64,000 nt of DNA from a bacterium (GCA_003245715.1 QKCJ01000049.1:124001-188000), one strand, 5' to 3'. Shown: positions 1 through 8,983, counted from the first letter of the stretch. The notes: generated by a model from the letters alone, not told the origin. A program made the numbers and translations.

Positions 1-314
1 CCCATGCCGTAAGCCTGTATCATCTGGGTGAAGCGGACAGTTGTTAGTGGCGTAATGCTTAATTGTGTCAGCACCGGGAAGTAGACAATTCCTGCGGCGG
101 CGGGGGTGGTGTTGGCGATTGTTGCGGCGATTATCCCCAGAAGCGGCATATAAAAAAGATGGTTGGTGAATTCCTCAAGAAAGTGGGGCAGGGCGATAAC
201 CCAGGAGGCAATCGCGCCTAGTGCGAAGAATCTGGGGAGGATTCGTCTGAGGTGGCGTTTTTTGAAGAGTCTCCGCCAGCTGCGTCTGCGAGGTGTATGT
301 TTTTTTTTTCTTCT
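1..314 (-). CDS. Second TauE/SafE-type permease copy, partial, no start codon
   Basis: This minus-strand frame stays open from a TGA at 315-317 to the window edge. It encodes a protein clearly paralogous to the N-terminal half of the gene at 218-1315: both share IVYFPVLT, the ANTTP turn and QxYGMG, and the DNA is roughly two-thirds identical by eye. The family consists of membrane permeases proposed to move sulfite, sulfoacetate or similar anions. No ATG, GTG or TTG lies between the TGA and the homologous part. The frame overlaps the 3' end of the upstream copy and meets it at the A10 run (300-309). A -1 slip there would fuse the two copies. It could equally be a sequencing or assembly indel, or a gene decaying after duplication. 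The 3' end lies outside the window. Confidence 0.6.
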
Positions 315-1315
315 TCAACCCAGAAGTCGACATAGCTCTGTCTGAAGAGACGGATGTGGATATAAACAAGATAGAGTACCAGTGCATTGACAATTGCAAA
401 TTGGATAATGTAGCCCCAGCTGAATTCAACAGGTGCAGCGGAAATCACGCAGAACTCCGCAACCATAAAGACAATGAATATCTCAAGGAAGGCTTTCATG
501 GTGACGCGGGTTACAAGATAGGATGCGAGGAATATCCCGCCCAAGGTAACACCGGGAAGAGCCGAGAACCAGATCGCTACGGGCATATGCTCTGTATGGA
601 TTATGGCATGGGTGATTGTGCCGAAAGCTGACACCCCGGTCATCAGGGCGATACTGCTGACAATTGCAATTGCCGGTTGTATGCGGAAACCCAGAGTCAG
701 CAGGAAGTAGAAGATGGTATCAACGCCAAAACCGAGCCAGCCGGCAAAGATACCGCCTGCCAGCGAGAAAACGCTGAGGATTATCTTGTTGCGCAGGGTC
801 ATGCGGATATCGGTATTTGGGTAGCGGTGCTTGCGGATAACGGAGTAGAAGATGATGCTAACCAGGATTATTGAAGCGATATTGAAGGTCATCTTCAGGC
901 TTGCGGGGTTATCAATTGTCAGAACATTGATACCGAGGTATGCCCCGAGCGAGCCCCAGAAGACGCTGATTTTAAGGACCTTCCAGAGAAACAGTCGCCG
1001 GTCTTCAATAAACCAGCGCACCGTGCCAAGCCCCATGCCGTAGGTCTGGATCATCATTGTGTAGATAATAGCCTCAATCGGAGTTATGTTAAGCAGGGTA
1101 AGAACCGGAAAGTAGACAATCCCGGCAGCAACAGGGGTGGTGTTGGCGACAGTTGCCGCCATGATTCCCAGAATCGGCATATAATAGTATTGGTGAATCA
1201 GCTCGCCGCCATAAAACGGGAGCAGCACCAGCCAGATCACAGCTCCGGTAATAATCAGCGCCGTCACGGTCTTGCGGCCATTCTGGTTCATGTTTTGCTT
1301 TATCAGGTCTTCCAT
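218..1315 (-). CDS. TauE/SafE family sulfite/anion exporter-like permease
   Basis: A 365-residue polytopic inner-membrane protein with about eight hydrophobic segments. It carries the repeated TauE/SafE pattern: an early loop containing ANTTPVAAG, then a second half with GGIFAGWLGFGVDT. The family is linked to export or uptake of sulfite and organosulfonates, but the substrate cannot be read here. The C-terminal 27 residues after the lysine codons at the A10 run are polar and Ser/Asp-rich, unlike the family core. They lie on DNA that in the -1 frame opens the next TauE copy. The start ATG has only a weak upstream Shine-Dalgarno. It is transcribed divergently from the chemotaxis operon. Confidence 0.8.
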   Translation of the reverse strand: MEDLIKQNMNQNGRKTVTALIITGAVIWLVLLPFYGGELIHQYYYMPILGIMAATVANTTPVAAGIVYFPVLTLLNITPIEAIIYTMMIQTYGMGLGTVRWFIEDRRLFLWKVLKISVFWGSLGAYLGINVLTIDNPASLKMTFNIASIILVSIIFYSVIRKHRYPNTDIRMTLRNKIILSVFSLAGGIFAGWLGFGVDTIFYFLLTLGFRIQPAIAIVSSIALMTGVSAFGTITHAIIHTEHMPVAIWFSALPGVTLGGIFLASYLVTRVTMKAFLEIFIVFMVAEFCVISAAPVEFSWGYIIQFAIVNALVLYLVYIHIRLFRQSYVDFWVEEEKKNIHLADAAGGDSSKNATSDESSPDSSH

Positions 1316-1408
1316 AAGACAAAGAGTATAATTTGCAATTTGATTTTTACAACTAATTTTTGCCGGAGAAAAGAATAAAAGCGACTAAATTATGCAAATT
1401 GTGTCGTG

Positions 1409-1436
1409 TTAACAGTAACCTAACATTAATTATTAT
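1409..1436 (+). promoter_or_regulatory. Candidate sigma-70 promoter for the chemotaxis operon
   Basis: The 287-base gap between the divergent tauE-like gene and cheA is AT-rich. It contains TTAACA (1409-1414), a 16-base spacer and TATTAT (1431-1436), each one mismatch from consensus. This would give a leader of about 160 bases before cheA. No clear operator or riboswitch was seen in the gap. The call is a match by eye only. Confidence 0.35.
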
Positions 1437-1602
1437 AGTCTGGCAATATTTCTGAATATTCTCATAACTTACCCAATTAGTAAAAAAAAATTATATGTTG
1501 GAATTATTGGCTTGAAAAAAAGTGAAATTTGGCTCAAATTATAGTAGGGGAGCTGTTTTAGGCTGAGTAGTGAATTGCGGATACGTTAAGGAACTTCGGA
1601 TT

Positions 1603-4113
1603 ATGGAAAATGACATGGATCTTATTCTTGGGTTCACCCAGGAAGCAAGAGATTATCTTGATGAAGTTGAGCCTGCTCTTATCGAACTGTCGGAGAGTGA
1701 TTCTGATGAGGGCGGTGATGATGCGGAGCTTATTAACGGCGTGTTCAGGCTCTTTCATTCTATGAAGGGCAGTGCCGGTTTTTTGCAGCTTAATACCGTT
1801 GCCAGCCTGACGCATGAAGCAGAGACGCTACTTGAGAAAATCCGCCGCGGTAAAGCCAAATTTTCACACGAGGTCACGCAGCTTTTGTGCCAGACGCTTG
1901 ATCTCTTCCGTGAGATGCTTGACGCAATTGAAGCTAATGGCAATGACAGTGGCTTTGATGACCAGGCCGGACAGATGTGTGCAAGGCTTGTTAGCGCACA
2001 TAGCGGAACTACGGTAAATCCCGGGACAGATGCTGTTTCCATCGCCAAACCTGCTGGTAATACGACTTCCGCCGCGCCAGCGCAGAAGGAAGTTGTGCCG
2101 GGTAAGTCGTCGTCGGCTGCGGCTGGTGGAAAATCGCCGGAAGACCCTGCGCCCGAGGTGCGCCTTGTTGAGATAACTGACGAGATGCGCAAAGGTTTTG
2201 TACTTGAAGGGAATGAGCAGATAGACCTTTCCGAGCAGGCATTACTGGTGCTTGAAAATGACGAATCCTCTGTTGCAGAGAAGCATGAGGCATTGAATGA
2301 AGCCTTCCGCAATATCCATAGTTTCAAGGGTAATTGCGGTTTTATGGGCTTTGCCGACCTTGAGACGCTCAGCCACAAGATGGAAACCTCACTTGATTGC
2401 ATGCGAGAGAAAACCAATGCGCCTTCAGCCGGGAATATCGGAATTTTGCTGAGCCTGGTTGACGTATTGCGCGATGTTCTTAATTCCATCGGTAATGGAA
2501 GTAACGGACAGGTTACCTCACTTGAAGTTTATCTTGAGCTTATGGGGGATATGCTGCCTGATGAAGAGGTGGCTGCGCCTTCTGTTTTGAATGAGAATGA
2601 AGATATTCCGGCTGAGGCGGCGGTTGTTGAGGTTGTTGCAGAACCTGCGGTGCAGATCGATGCTGTTGAGGTTGTTAAGGACGTTGAGATGCCGCCGAAG
2701 GCTGAAGTTGCAGCGGTTGCTGCGGTTGTGGAGCAGGAACCAGATAAGCAGGTGGCTCAGTGCGTTTCTGCTCTTGAGGCTGAAGATGCGGATAAACAGG
2801 CTGTAATCCAGAAATCGACTGACCGGGCAAGGCGCGCGGTGCGTCAGGATATCAGGGTTGATCTTAACAAGCTTGATACGCTGATTAATCTGGTTGGGGA
2901 GCTGGTTATCGCTGAGGCTATGGTTACGCGTTGTCCGGCGGTGGAAGAGATTGACGACGAGTATTATTACCGCGCCAAGCACCAGTTGCGCCGGATCTGT
3001 GATGAGCTTCAGGATGTTGCGATGGCGGTGCGGATGATCCCGCTTTCTGGCGTCTTCCGTAAGATGATCCGGCTGGTGCACGACCTCTCGCACAAAGCGG
3101 AAAAGAAAATAAAACTGACCATTCTCGGCGAAGAGACAGAGGTTGATAAAACGGTTATCGAGCAGATCGGTGATCCTCTGGTGCATATTATCAGAAACTC
3201 CTGCGACCATGGTATTGAGACGCCGCATGAGAGGTTGGCTGCTGGCAAGCCGGAGGTTGGCAATATCACTCTTGAGGGGCGGCATGAGGGTGGTGAGGTT
3301 TGGATTCTCATTACTGACGACGGCCGCGGGCTTAACCGTGAGAGAATCCTGAAACGTGCCATTGAGCGTGGTCTGGTCAAGGGTGATGGCAGCGAACTTT
3401 CTGACGAGCGGGTCTACCATATGATCTTTGAGCCGGGGTTCTCGACTGCTGAAAAGATTACTGATATCTCCGGCCGTGGTGTGGGGATGGATGTTGTTAA
3501 AAAGAATATCGAGAAGCTTAATGGACGGGTTGATATCCGCAGTACTTTGGGGCGTGGCTCGACGATGATTCTGCGTATTCCGCTTACCCTTGCCATTATT
3601 GATGGTATGCTGGTACGAATTGGTGATACCAAATATACTATTCCTGTGCTTTCAATCCGCGAGAGCCTGCGACCGTCGAGAAAACTGATTACTTCAACAC
3701 CTGACGGTCAGGAATTTCTGCGTCTGCGTGATGAGATGATTCCGGTGGTCCGCCTTTATCGCCTTTTTAACCGCAAGTGCGATTCTGTCTGCCTTGAGGA
3801 TGGTATTCTGGTTATTGCTGAGGATTCCGGGGTATCGGTGGCGCTCTTTATTGATGAGATTGTCGGGCAGCAGCAGACTGTTATCAAAGGGCTTTCAGAT
3901 TTTATCGGCAAGGCCAGAGGGTGTTCTGGGTGTACTATCCTCGGTGACGGCTCGGTCAGTCTGATCCTTGATATAAACTCGATCTGTTTGATGGCTGAGG
4001 AGTTCAGTGGTTTGTCAGAAGAAGAACAGGAGCAGATTGCCAGAAAGGCGGCGGAAGTTGCTGAATCTCAGCAGGATAATGATTTTGAGGAAGTCGCGGT
4101 CTCTGTTGAGTAG
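1603..4113 (+). CDS. cheA: Chemotaxis histidine kinase CheA with two Hpt domains
   Basis: CheA autophosphorylates and passes phosphate to CheY and CheB. The 836-residue product has a first Hpt domain with phosphoacceptor His52 (FHSMKGSAGF) and a second with His239 (IHSFKGNCGF). A variable acidic Ala/Glu/Val-rich linker follows (about 330-410), then the dimerisation helices (LINLVGELVIAEAM). The HATPase has an N-box around Asn532 (RNSCDHGIE) and G boxes DDGRGLN and GRGVGMDVV. A CheW-like domain forms the C-terminus. I chose the ATG at 1603, preceded by AAGGA, over the upstream GTG at 1570, which lacks a good ribosome site. It is first in the operon. Two Hpt domains offer two phosphorylation sites. 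Confidence 0.95.
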   Translation: MENDMDLILGFTQEARDYLDEVEPALIELSESDSDEGGDDAELINGVFRLFHSMKGSAGFLQLNTVASLTHEAETLLEKIRRGKAKFSHEVTQLLCQTLDLFREMLDAIEANGNDSGFDDQAGQMCARLVSAHSGTTVNPGTDAVSIAKPAGNTTSAAPAQKEVVPGKSSSAAAGGKSPEDPAPEVRLVEITDEMRKGFVLEGNEQIDLSEQALLVLENDESSVAEKHEALNEAFRNIHSFKGNCGFMGFADLETLSHKMETSLDCMREKTNAPSAGNIGILLSLVDVLRDVLNSIGNGSNGQVTSLEVYLELMGDMLPDEEVAAPSVLNENEDIPAEAAVVEVVAEPAVQIDAVEVVKDVEMPPKAEVAAVAAVVEQEPDKQVAQCVSALEAEDADKQAVIQKSTDRARRAVRQDIRVDLNKLDTLINLVGELVIAEAMVTRCPAVEEIDDEYYYRAKHQLRRICDELQDVAMAVRMIPLSGVFRKMIRLVHDLSHKAEKKIKLTILGEETEVDKTVIEQIGDPLVHIIRNSCDHGIETPHERLAAGKPEVGNITLEGRHEGGEVWILITDDGRGLNRERILKRAIERGLVKGDGSELSDERVYHMIFEPGFSTAEKITDISGRGVGMDVVKKNIEKLNGRVDIRSTLGRGSTMILRIPLTLAIIDGMLVRIGDTKYTIPVLSIRESLRPSRKLITSTPDGQEFLRLRDEMIPVVRLYRLFNRKCDSVCLEDGILVIAEDSGVSVALFIDEIVGQQQTVIKGLSDFIGKARGCSGCTILGDGSVSLILDINSICLMAEEFSGLSEEEQEQIARKAAEVAESQQDNDFEEVAVSVE

Positions 4114-4189
4114 GTGCTTTAGTTTATTTTCGCCTCTGTGAAAATAATTATTGGCAGGGCGGTTGTCTGTTTTTTGTTCAGGGTTTTGG

Positions 4190-4201
4190 TCCGATATCGG
4201 A
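4190..4201. repeat. Perfect 12-bp palindrome in front of the CheD-like gene
   Basis: The sequence TCCGATATCGGA is perfectly self-complementary and lies directly before the ribosome-binding stretch (AAGGTGG, 4203-4209) of the next gene. Its half-site CCGATA recurs in other intergenic regions of this window. It may be an operator or a small hairpin affecting translation, or chance. Confidence 0.35.
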
Positions 4202-4219
4202 ATAAGGTGGGATAGATAG

Positions 4220-4753
4220 TTGTCAGACGCTCCATTAGCTAAAAAGTATTTTCTTGATCCTGGTTATGTCTGCGTTCCGCTTGAATCATTGTTGCTGGCG
4301 GCTGTAGTTGCTTCCGGCGTTGCGGTTACGGTTTATGATAAAAAACTTCAGCGTGGCGGGATGGGGGTTTATACGCATCCTGTCAGGCAGGACGGGAAGT
4401 CTACGGCGGTTTTTGCTGCTCCTGCCATTGCTTCTCTGGTGCGGCTCTTTACCGAGAGCGGTTCGGATAAGAATAATCTTCAGGCTCATCTTTGCGGCGG
4501 GGCTGTCAATAAGGATTCTGCCTTTTATATCGAGGGGCTGAGTGAAGAAAATATCAGTGTTGGGGATGAGTTACTGGCGCAGCTGGGGGTTGAGGTGATC
4601 GGTCGTGATGTTGGCGGCCCGCATGCGCGCAAGGTTGTCTTTAACACCAGTACCGGCGAGATTGTGATTGCAAAGGTTCATGGGGTGCGCAAGACTGATT
4701 GGTATCCGCCGGCATGCCCGGAGATGCGTAAAGCCAGGGAGCTTAAGCGATGA
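4220..4753 (+). CDS. CheD-like protein lacking the catalytic cysteine
   Basis: CheD deamidates glutamines of chemoreceptors and binds CheC-type phosphatases, using a Cys-His pair. This 177-residue protein aligns over the whole family, including GVAVTVYDKK, RGGMGVYTHP, HLCGGA and IGRDVGGPHARKV. The usual GSCVAV is ASGVAV here, so Gly33 stands where the nucleophilic Cys belongs. Deamidase activity is therefore unlikely; a binding or regulatory role is inferred. Translation begins at TTG with AAGGTGGG nine to ten bases upstream. The stop overlaps the cheR start (ATGA). A second, intact cheD lies three genes downstream. Confidence 0.8.
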   Translation: MSDAPLAKKYFLDPGYVCVPLESLLLAAVVASGVAVTVYDKKLQRGGMGVYTHPVRQDGKSTAVFAAPAIASLVRLFTESGSDKNNLQAHLCGGAVNKDSAFYIEGLSEENISVGDELLAQLGVEVIGRDVGGPHARKVVFNTSTGEIVIAKVHGVRKTDWYPPACPEMRKARELKR

Positions 4754-5619
4754 GTGTTGAGGATATTAACAGACAGATTTCAAAAGAACTTGTCGGTATG
4801 ATGCAGATAACTGACGGTGAGTTTGATAATATCCGCAAACTTGTGTATAAACATTTTGGGATTAACCTGACTGAGCAGAAGAAGAATCTTGTGGTCGGAA
4901 GGCTGCAGAAACTGGTAAAGCAGCTCGGGTTTGCGACGTTCCATGAATATTACGAGTATGTCCTTGATAACCAGCAGGCGCTGAGCGAGCTTGTTAACCG
5001 GATATCAACCAACCATACTTTTTTCTTCCGGGAGTCGGAACACTTTGATTTTTTTAAAAGTGTGGTATTGCCGGAGATCAGCCAGAACCATAAGGCCGCA
5101 AATGATTATGACTTGCGGATCTGGTGTGCGGCCGCCTCATCGGGGGAAGAGCCATATACGCTGATGATGACGATGCTTGATTATTTTGGTTCGGCTTACA
5201 GTAAGTGGGATGCGGGATTGCTGGCGACGGATATTTCGGAGAAGGCCCTGAAATCGGCGCTTGGCGGGGTCTACCCGGATGAGAGGGTGCAGCTTGTTCC
5301 TGATATTTTTAAAAGCCGGTACATGACTCAGGTCGGCTCAGGACTTTGGAAGGTCAATGATGATATTATCAATGAAGTTACCTTCAGGCGTTTTAATCTG
5401 ATGAATGATAGGTTCCCTTTCAAGAAGCAGTTTGATGCCATTTTTTGCCGTAATGTGATGATCTACTTTGACCAGACAACGCGTGACAGACTTGTAAACA
5501 AGCTATTTGATATTACAAAACCCGGTGGTTATCTGTTTATTGGGCATTCAGAGACCCTTGGACGCGATAAAACCCCATGGCGCTATATAAAACCGGCAGT
5601 GTACCGAAAGGAAGTATAG
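4750..5619 (+). CDS. cheR: Chemotaxis protein methyltransferase CheR
   Basis: CheR methylates receptor glutamates using S-adenosylmethionine, setting adaptation against CheB. The 289-residue protein has the helical N-domain (residues about 15-80, ending with INRISTNHTFFFRE) followed by the SAM-binding Rossmann domain. Visible motifs are WCAAASSGEEPYT (SAM loop), LLATDISEKAL, FDAIFCRNVMIYFD and LFIGHSETL, all diagnostic for CheR. It is translationally coupled to the CheD-like gene and followed immediately by cheB. Confidence 0.95.
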   Translation: MSVEDINRQISKELVGMMQITDGEFDNIRKLVYKHFGINLTEQKKNLVVGRLQKLVKQLGFATFHEYYEYVLDNQQALSELVNRISTNHTFFFRESEHFDFFKSVVLPEISQNHKAANDYDLRIWCAAASSGEEPYTLMMTMLDYFGSAYSKWDAGLLATDISEKALKSALGGVYPDERVQLVPDIFKSRYMTQVGSGLWKVNDDIINEVTFRRFNLMNDRFPFKKQFDAIFCRNVMIYFDQTTRDRLVNKLFDITKPGGYLFIGHSETLGRDKTPWRYIKPAVYRKEV

Positions 5620-5620
5620 A

Positions 5621-6688
5621 ATGCCCTTTAGAGTTATAAAAGTTCTTATCATTGATGATTCGGCACTGGTGCGTAATATTCTTCAGGCCGGCCTTGATGC
5701 TGATCCGGGAATTGAGGTTGTCGGGACGGCGGCTGACCCTTATAGTGCGCGTGACAAGATTGTGGAGCTTGCGCCGGATGTGCTGACTCTGGATGTTGAA
5801 ATGCCGCGGATGGACGGGGTTGAGTTCTTACGCAAGCTGATGCCGCAGTATCCTCTGCCGGTTGTCATGGTAAGTTCATTGACAGAAAAAGGAAAAAAAA
5901 TTACCCTTGAGGCCATGGAAGCGGGTGCGGTTGATTTTGTCTCAAAGCCAAAGGCTGATATTGCCAACGGTCTTGAGATGATGATGAATCAGCTGCGTAC
6001 TAAAATCAAGGTCGCGTCTACTGCCAATGTCTCGCACTGGAAGAATCGGCAGGTGACGTTTAACTCCGGACGGGTTATGGAGTACAGCGCCCTTGCCGAG
6101 TCGACAGACAAGGTAATTGCAATAGGCGCGTCAACTGGCGGTACGGAAGCCCTGCGGGCTGTAATAACCCAGTTTCCGCGGGCGACTCCGGGGATTGTTA
6201 TTGTCCAGCATATGCCTGCCGGTTTTACGCGGATGTTTTCTGAGCGTCTTAATTCTCTGGCCCAGATGCAGGTCAAGGAGGCCGAGGACGGCGACAAGGT
6301 AATGACGGGGCGGGTTCTTATTGCCCCGGGTGGTCAGCATATGGAGGTTTTCCGTTCCGGTGGCGAGTACCGGGTGCGGGTTGCTCCGGGAGAGTTATGC
6401 TGCGGACATTGTCCGTCTGTTGAGGTGATGATGCAGTCGGTTGCCAAGTCTGTGGGGAGTAATGCGGTTGGCGTGATGCTGACCGGGATGGGACGAGACG
6501 GGGCGACGGGAATGAAAGCTATGCGCGATGCGGGTGCTTACTGTATGGCGCAGGATGAAGCGAGTTCGGTTGTTTTTGGTATGCCAAAGGAAGCGTATGA
6601 GTGTGGAGGTGCGCATCGGCTTGTACCGCTTGATAAGATCGCAGCCAATGTTTTGAATGTACTGTCAGGAGCTATGTCTAATGGCTGA
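5621..6688 (+). CDS. cheB: Chemotaxis response regulator methylesterase/deamidase CheB
   Basis: CheB removes methyl groups from receptors when phosphorylated by CheA. The 355-residue protein has an N-terminal receiver domain with phosphoacceptor Asp58 (LTLDVEMPRMDG) and SKP at its C-end. The C-terminal methylesterase carries the complete triad Ser171 (GASTGGTEA), His197 (QHMPAGFT) and Asp293 (GMGRDGATG). It starts one base after the cheR stop, and its own stop overlaps the next start in ATGGCTGA. Confidence 0.95.
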   Translation: MPFRVIKVLIIDDSALVRNILQAGLDADPGIEVVGTAADPYSARDKIVELAPDVLTLDVEMPRMDGVEFLRKLMPQYPLPVVMVSSLTEKGKKITLEAMEAGAVDFVSKPKADIANGLEMMMNQLRTKIKVASTANVSHWKNRQVTFNSGRVMEYSALAESTDKVIAIGASTGGTEALRAVITQFPRATPGIVIVQHMPAGFTRMFSERLNSLAQMQVKEAEDGDKVMTGRVLIAPGGQHMEVFRSGGEYRVRVAPGELCCGHCPSVEVMMQSVAKSVGSNAVGVMLTGMGRDGATGMKAMRDAGAYCMAQDEASSVVFGMPKEAYECGGAHRLVPLDKIAANVLNVLSGAMSNG

Positions 6689-7175
6689 TACTTTAATGTT
6701 AGGTGTTGGGGAGTATGGGGCTTCGGTGGTTCGCGGAAGCCTGATTAAAACCCTTGCCCTCGGCTCATGTGTCGCGGTTATCATGCTTGACCGCAAAACA
6801 AGGTGCATCGGCATGGCGCACGTTGCGTTGCCGGACTCGAAGATTAGTCCCGAGCGAGCCAAGGAGCGCCCCGGGCATTTTGCCGATACTGCCATTCCGG
6901 CATTACTTGCCAACATGAACAAGCAGGCCGGGATGGTCTCAAAGGGCGCTGGACTTATTGTCAAACTGGCCGGCGGGGCGAATGTTGCTGATCCGAATAA
7001 TACCTTTAATATCGGCAAGCGTAATGCCTTGGCGATCAGAAAAGTTTTGTGGAAGTATGGTTTGGGGCCGGTTGCAGAGGATGTTGGCGGGGGGTTCAGC
7101 AGGAGTGTCGCTGTTTATCAGGAGACGGGACAGGTCATTTTATCAAGCCCGGGTCGGGACGACTGGGAGATTTAG
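6681..7175 (+). CDS. cheD: Chemoreceptor glutamine deamidase CheD (intact)
   Basis: This second CheD copy keeps the catalytic residues Cys30 (LGSCVAV) and His47 (GMAHVALP), with the same 17-residue separation as in characterised CheD proteins. It also has KLAGGANV and AEDVGG. It should deamidate receptor glutamines and bind the CheX-type phosphatase encoded downstream. I chose the ATG at 6681, overlapping the cheB stop, with CAGGAG eight bases upstream; a longer frame from 6657 adds eight unsupported residues. Length is 164 residues, normal for the family. Confidence 0.93.
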   Translation: MADTLMLGVGEYGASVVRGSLIKTLALGSCVAVIMLDRKTRCIGMAHVALPDSKISPERAKERPGHFADTAIPALLANMNKQAGMVSKGAGLIVKLAGGANVADPNNTFNIGKRNALAIRKVLWKYGLGPVAEDVGGGFSRSVAVYQETGQVILSSPGRDDWEI

Positions 7176-7184
7176 GAAGATTAT

Positions 7185-8045
7185 ATGTCCAGTATAAGTC
7201 AGAAAATAATAGAAGAAGTCAAAGTTATTCCTCCTCTGTCGAGGACAGCTTCTGATCTTATTGTCGTGCTTGAGAATCCTGATCATACGGTGGAAGAGGT
7301 TGTGCATGTGGTCAGCAGCGACCCGATGCTTGTGGGGCAGCTTCTTAAAATTGCTAATTGCGCAGCTTTTGCTCGGCGTTCACCGGTTGAGTCTATCGGC
7401 GGAGCTGTGAGCTACCTTGGCGATAAGATGGTAATTGGTATCGCTCTTGGCGCGAGTGCGGCACGTTTGTATGATGCGCCGCTTAAGGGGTACGATGCGG
7501 AAGCGGGGATGCTCTGGTCGCACTGCCTGCTTACAGCGCTGGCGGCGCGGGAAATTTCAAAATTTACCGACGGCAAGGTTCGCGGCGGGGTTGCTTACAC
7601 TGCCGGTCTTTTGCATGATATTGGTAAGGCGATTCTTTCGATACACCTTGAAGACCGTCTGAAAAAAGTTTTTGACCTGATAAATAACGACAGCTATGAT
7701 TTTCTTTCGGCGGAGAAAGCTGTGGTTGGGGTGGACCATTGCGAAATCGGTGCGTTACTTGGTAAACACTGGGGATTGCCCAAGTCCATCCGCGAAGTAA
7801 TCGCGCACCACCATCAGCCGGCGGAGGCGGCGCAGGAGCATCAGGTCCTGACTTATGTTGTCCATCTTGCAGATACGGTCGCGATGATGAGCGGTGTCGG
7901 CACCGGGGTGGATTCCATGCGTTACAGTTTTGTTCCTGATTATGAGAAGTTTATTAGCCTTGACCGGGATGATCTTGACCGGTTGCTTTTGATGATTAGC
8001 ATTGAAGCGGATAAAGTTGGACGGGCACTCAATGAAGCTGAATAA
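7185..8045 (+). CDS. HDOD domain signalling protein
   Basis: The 286-residue protein is a single HDOD domain: an N-terminal helical part (SSDPMLVGQLLKIANCA, IGGAVSYLG) and an HD-type centre with His144-Asp145 (GLLHDIGK), then GALLGKHWGLP and IAHHHQP. HDOD proteins act in signalling, often beside chemotaxis and motility genes, and many do not hydrolyse nucleotides. The HD pair is kept here. It sits nine bases after cheD, within the chemotaxis operon. The precise output is unknown. Confidence 0.9.
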   Translation: MSSISQKIIEEVKVIPPLSRTASDLIVVLENPDHTVEEVVHVVSSDPMLVGQLLKIANCAAFARRSPVESIGGAVSYLGDKMVIGIALGASAARLYDAPLKGYDAEAGMLWSHCLLTALAAREISKFTDGKVRGGVAYTAGLLHDIGKAILSIHLEDRLKKVFDLINNDSYDFLSAEKAVVGVDHCEIGALLGKHWGLPKSIREVIAHHHQPAEAAQEHQVLTYVVHLADTVAMMSGVGTGVDSMRYSFVPDYEKFISLDRDDLDRLLLMISIEADKVGRALNEAE

Positions 8046-8095
8046 TTTACTTTCGGTTTTGCTACTTAAGAGCCAAAAGTTCGGAGATGAATAAA

Positions 8096-8479
8096 ATGAG
8101 AAGAGTTGTAATCGCTGACGATTCAGCACTGGCCAGGATGTTTCTCAGGCGCTGCCTGGAAATAACAGGCTTATCGGATGCTGAGTTTGTTGAGGCATCA
8201 AATGGCGAAGAGGCACTGGAGCGCCTTAAGGAACTTCCGGCAGATCTTCTGGTGACGGATCTTACCATGCCTGGTGTTAATGGCATTGAGTTGATGCGCA
8301 GGATTGCAGCCAGTCCACGTTTGAACGGTTTACCGGTGCTTGTTGTGACCAGTGCCGGCAATGAGCAGCAGAGGGCTGAGCTTACATCTCTTGGTGTTGC
8401 CGGAATTTTGTCCAAGCCGATAAGTCCTCCTGTGGTTGCTGACGCATTGTCTGGTATTTTTCCTGATTGCGAGGTATGA
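8096..8479 (+). CDS. CheY-type single-domain response regulator
   Basis: A stand-alone receiver domain of 127 residues with the acidic pair (IADDSAL), phosphoacceptor Asp55 (LVTDLTMPGVNG), the conserved Thr/Ser region (VVTSAG) and the Lys of LSKPI. In this operon it is the likely motor-directed CheY or a phosphate sink. The ATG at 8096 has GGAG nine bases upstream and is preferred over the ATG at 8087, which almost touches it. The stop overlaps ATGs of the next frame. Confidence 0.9.
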   Translation: MRRVVIADDSALARMFLRRCLEITGLSDAEFVEASNGEEALERLKELPADLLVTDLTMPGVNGIELMRRIAASPRLNGLPVLVVTSAGNEQQRAELTSLGVAGILSKPISPPVVADALSGIFPDCEV

Positions 8480-8481
8480 GT

Positions 8482-8949
8482 ATGATGAGTGAGACTTTGA
8501 ATAAAGATGAATTGAAGGAAGAACTCTTTGAGTCTTTGCGCGATACTCTTGAGACCATGGCCTTTGCTGAGGTTTTGCCTGATAATAATGATTCTCTTTT
8601 TCAGATATCGCAGGATACGGAGATCATCTGGAGCAGGGTTGCGATCCATTCCGAAAAACTTAAGTCAGCAGAGTTGGTGCTGCCTTTGGAGTTGGCTCAG
8701 GATCTGGCTGATACGATGTATGCGGGGATGGCTCCGGAAGAGGCGGGGACGGTCTTTGACACGGTTGCCGAGCTGACTAACACGCTTGCGGGTAAATTTA
8801 TGCTAAGCCTTGGCGGGAAGGCCGGGGATTTCTTTCTTGATGTTCCAGAGAGCGGCGAGGGTGTTCCGGCGCTTGGTGAAGGGGCGGTTGTAAGTCAGTG
8901 CGTGGTTGATGAGATTCATCCGGTTCGCATTACTTTAGGGGTCAGTTGA
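8482..8949 (+). CDS. CheX/CheC-type CheY phosphatase
   Basis: The 155-residue protein matches the CheC/CheX/FliY phosphatase fold. It has one full active helix, Asp93-x3-Glu97-x2-Asn100-x3-Gly (DTVAELTNTLAG), in which Glu and Asn are the catalytic residues of the family. One motif and this length point to CheX rather than CheC. It likely dephosphorylates the receiver encoded just upstream and may bind the CheD proteins. The start is one of two close ATGs (8482 or 8485), both following the GAGG at 8471. Confidence 0.8.
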   Translation: MMSETLNKDELKEELFESLRDTLETMAFAEVLPDNNDSLFQISQDTEIIWSRVAIHSEKLKSAELVLPLELAQDLADTMYAGMAPEEAGTVFDTVAELTNTLAGKFMLSLGGKAGDFFLDVPESGEGVPALGEGAVVSQCVVDEIHPVRITLGVS

Positions 8950-8983
8950 GATTTTCTTTTCAGCTGAGGTGAAAGGGGTAGGC

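Noticed and set aside
2518-3420. A 300-residue open frame on the minus strand inside cheA
   Set aside because: It lies antisense to the well-supported kinase core, has no recognisable domain or ribosome site, and is a composition shadow.
4124-4146. ATTTTC/GAAAAT hairpin after cheA as a terminator
   Set aside because: The stem is AT-only with no T-run, and the downstream genes look co-transcribed with cheA.
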